This document shows, piece by piece, positions 21,326 to 22,643 of a stretch of 22,643 nt of DNA. Position numbers and translations under genes: made by a program. The stretch's first letter is position 1. Each line of letters opens with the position of its first letter. The notes beneath the pieces were generated by a model, which was not told where the DNA came from, did not search any database, and saw nothing but the letters and a program-made list of their open reading frames with translations. This DNA comes from Campylobacterota bacterium (lineage in GTDB: Bacteria > Campylobacterota > Campylobacteria > Campylobacterales > SZUA-545), in contig PWVP01000116.1 in NCBI GenBank assembly GCA_003561815.1, forward strand, positions 1 through 22,643, read 5' to 3'.

Positions 21326-22501
21326 ATGGTCGAAACACACGATGATCTCATTAGTGAGGGTCCGTTTGTGGTTTTTAGATGGCGAAACAGCCCCGCCTGG
21401 CAGCTGGAGTATGTCTCAAAAAACCTCACCACGCTCTTTGGCTACAACTGCAACGACCTCCTATCGGGCGCTATCCACTACGGCGATCTGATCCACCCGG
21501 ACGATCTGGCCACCGCCTCACGCGCCGTGGGTGAAGCCGCCCGCAGAGATGAGGAGAGTTTTGAGCAGGAGTACCGCATCCGAAACCGCCAGGGCGCCTT
21601 TATCTGGGTGCGGGACTTTACCCGAATGGTGCACGATAAGCGGGGGACCATCACCCACTATCAGAGCTATATCTGGGAGATCACACGCCAAAAGGAGGCG
21701 GAGTCCAAGCTACAAGCGCTCAACCGATCGCAGCAGGCGCGGATTGAGAGGGCGCTGGAGGCGATTCGCGAGCAGGATGCAGCACTGATCGCCCAGTCGC
21801 GCCACGCCGCTTTGGGTGAGAGCATAAGCAACATCGCCCACCAGTGGCGCCAACCGCTCAACGCCCTGGCGATCCTGATTCAGGATCTCGAAGATGCCTA
21901 CGCGCACGGTGAGCTCGATCGAAAGCAGCTCGATGAGGTGATCAGCCGATCGATGGTGCTGATCAACTACCTCTCCACCACGATCGATGATTTTAGAAAC
22001 TTCTACCGCGCCGATCGACAGATGAGCAGCTTCTGCCCGACCGAGGCGGTCGAAAAGGCGCTTGCTCTTTTGGAGGGGGCCTTTCAAAGCCACGCGATCG
22101 CTGTGCGGCGCCACTACGAGGCCGATCTGCCCAACATCCTGGGCCACCCCAACCGTTTCGCCCAGGCCGTGGTCAACCTCTTTAATAACGCCAAAGATGC
22201 CATCGTGGCGCACAATCCGGAGGCTGGCACCATCACCGTCACACTACAGAGGCACCCGGAGGGGATTGCGCTCACCGTCGAAGATAACGGCGGCGGGATC
22301 GAACCGGAGGCGATCGGGCGGATTTTTGACCCCTATTTTACCACCAAACACCCCTCGCAGGGCACCGGTGTGGGGCTCTATATGACCCGCATCATTATCG
22401 AGCGCAATATGGGCGGCACCATCCGCGCCGAAAACTGCGAGAACGGGGCGCGCTTTGTGATCTGCCTGCCCCTGAAGCCCCCTGAGATGATCGCCGCTTA
22501 G
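21326..22501 (+). CDS. PAS-domain sensor histidine kinase
   Basis: A 391-residue kinase with no membrane segment, so probably cytoplasmic. Residues about 8-125 are a PAS domain with PAC tail (LEYVSKNLTTLFGY, DLIHPDD, FIWVRDFTRMV). A coiled coil (120-165) leads to the phosphoacceptor box GESISNIAHQWRQPLNAL with His172. The ATPase domain shows the N box (NLFNNAKDA), G1 (DNGGGI, 320-325), F box (FDPYFTTK) and G2 (GTGVGLYM). The frame can start at 21296, but the ATG at 21326 has GGGAG at proper spacing and leaves a normal PAS N-terminus. It is divergent from rimI and alone: no response regulator is in the window. It carries no sign of a heme or flavin site that I can recognise, so its ligand is unknown. 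Confidence 0.93.
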   Translation: MVETHDDLISEGPFVVFRWRNSPAWQLEYVSKNLTTLFGYNCNDLLSGAIHYGDLIHPDDLATASRAVGEAARRDEESFEQEYRIRNRQGAFIWVRDFTRMVHDKRGTITHYQSYIWEITRQKEAESKLQALNRSQQARIERALEAIREQDAALIAQSRHAALGESISNIAHQWRQPLNALAILIQDLEDAYAHGELDRKQLDEVISRSMVLINYLSTTIDDFRNFYRADRQMSSFCPTEAVEKALALLEGAFQSHAIAVRRHYEADLPNILGHPNRFAQAVVNLFNNAKDAIVAHNPEAGTITVTLQRHPEGIALTVEDNGGGIEPEAIGRIFDPYFTTKHPSQGTGVGLYMTRIIIERNMGGTIRAENCENGARFVICLPLKPPEMIAA

Positions 22502-22643
22502 GGGTTATCCAGCCGGTAGAGGTACCAGACATTTTGGCAGCGGCGCTCCCCCGCCTCAAACCCCGCAGAGGCGAGCTCACGGGCGCGATCGCGATCGCTT
22601 TTGACCCCCCGACCCGAGGCGTAGAGTTCGGCCAGATGGCACA
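22498..22643 (-). CDS. Sel1-repeat protein, C-terminal end (partial)
   Basis: The minus strand from the right edge is open for 47 codons and ends in TAA at 22498-22500, one base out of register with the kinase stop on the other strand, so the two genes are convergent with overlapping stops. The peptide CHLAELYASGRGVKSDRDRA continues as RELASAGFEAGERRC and is a Sel1-type repeat: LAELYxxGxGVxxDxxxAxxL, with a Cys pair spaced as in the Hcp-like cysteine-rich subfamily. Sel1 proteins are helical scaffolds, often periplasmic. The 5' part lies outside the window. Confidence 0.65.
   Translation of the reverse strand, partial: CHLAELYASGRGVKSDRDRARELASAGFEAGERRCQNVWYLYRLDNP

Overview
The window is a gene-dense stretch (about 22.6 kb, clearly GC-rich) from a Gram-negative diazotrophic bacterium. 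The Gram-negative assignment rests on a Slam-type outer-membrane barrel protein, a lipoprotein signal and several Sec signal peptides. The diazotroph assignment rests on a contiguous nifE-N-X cluster with its accessory genes. I cannot fix the phylum. The HQWRQPLN-type histidine kinase and the FecR/Slam pair fit Campylobacterota or sulfur-cycle Pseudomonadota. No rRNA, tRNA, CRISPR array, transposase or integrase was seen.

Layout, mostly on the minus strand. (1) 1-2426: 5' part of a large secreted protein (LamG-like fold, then LVIVD-type propeller repeats) running off the left edge. (2) 2559-8119: nifE, nifN, nifX, a NifX-associated gene, nifW, nifZ, an aldo/keto reductase and nifT. They are read in that order, mostly with overlapping stop and start codons, and end at a likely intrinsic terminator. 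(3) 8204-8484: two very small genes, a 25-residue membrane peptide and a 52-residue lipoprotein. (4) 8481-19839: a surface/secretion module, read as Slam-like outer-membrane protein, then a FecR-domain protein ending in a TbpB-like barrel, then a 2717-residue multi-propeller protein, then the mini-lipoprotein. (5) 19926-21213: mscS-family channel and rimI-like acetyltransferase. (6) 21326-22501 on the plus strand: a PAS-domain histidine kinase. (7) 22498-22643, minus: the end of a Sel1-repeat protein.

How the parts work together. NifE and NifN form the scaffold on which the nitrogenase FeMo-cofactor is finished. NifX and its associated protein handle cofactor precursors, NifW and NifZ help mature or protect the MoFe protein, and NifT is a small conserved companion. 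The structural genes nifHDK and nifB are not in the window. The most striking part is region 4. The Slam-like protein and the FecR/TbpB-barrel protein look like the translocator and cargo of a type XI secretion system (inference). Both genes carry the same 13-bp box at the same distance from a matching -10 element, so they are probably co-regulated. The next gene encodes a protein that I read as five seven-bladed beta-propellers in a row, three of them built of RCC1 repeats and each of those three preceded by a PKD-like domain.

Several starts were revised from the longest possible frame (nifE, nifX, nifZ, histidine kinase) on ribosome-binding-site position and family N-termini. The large left-edge gene and the two mini-genes were found by reading the minus strand directly.
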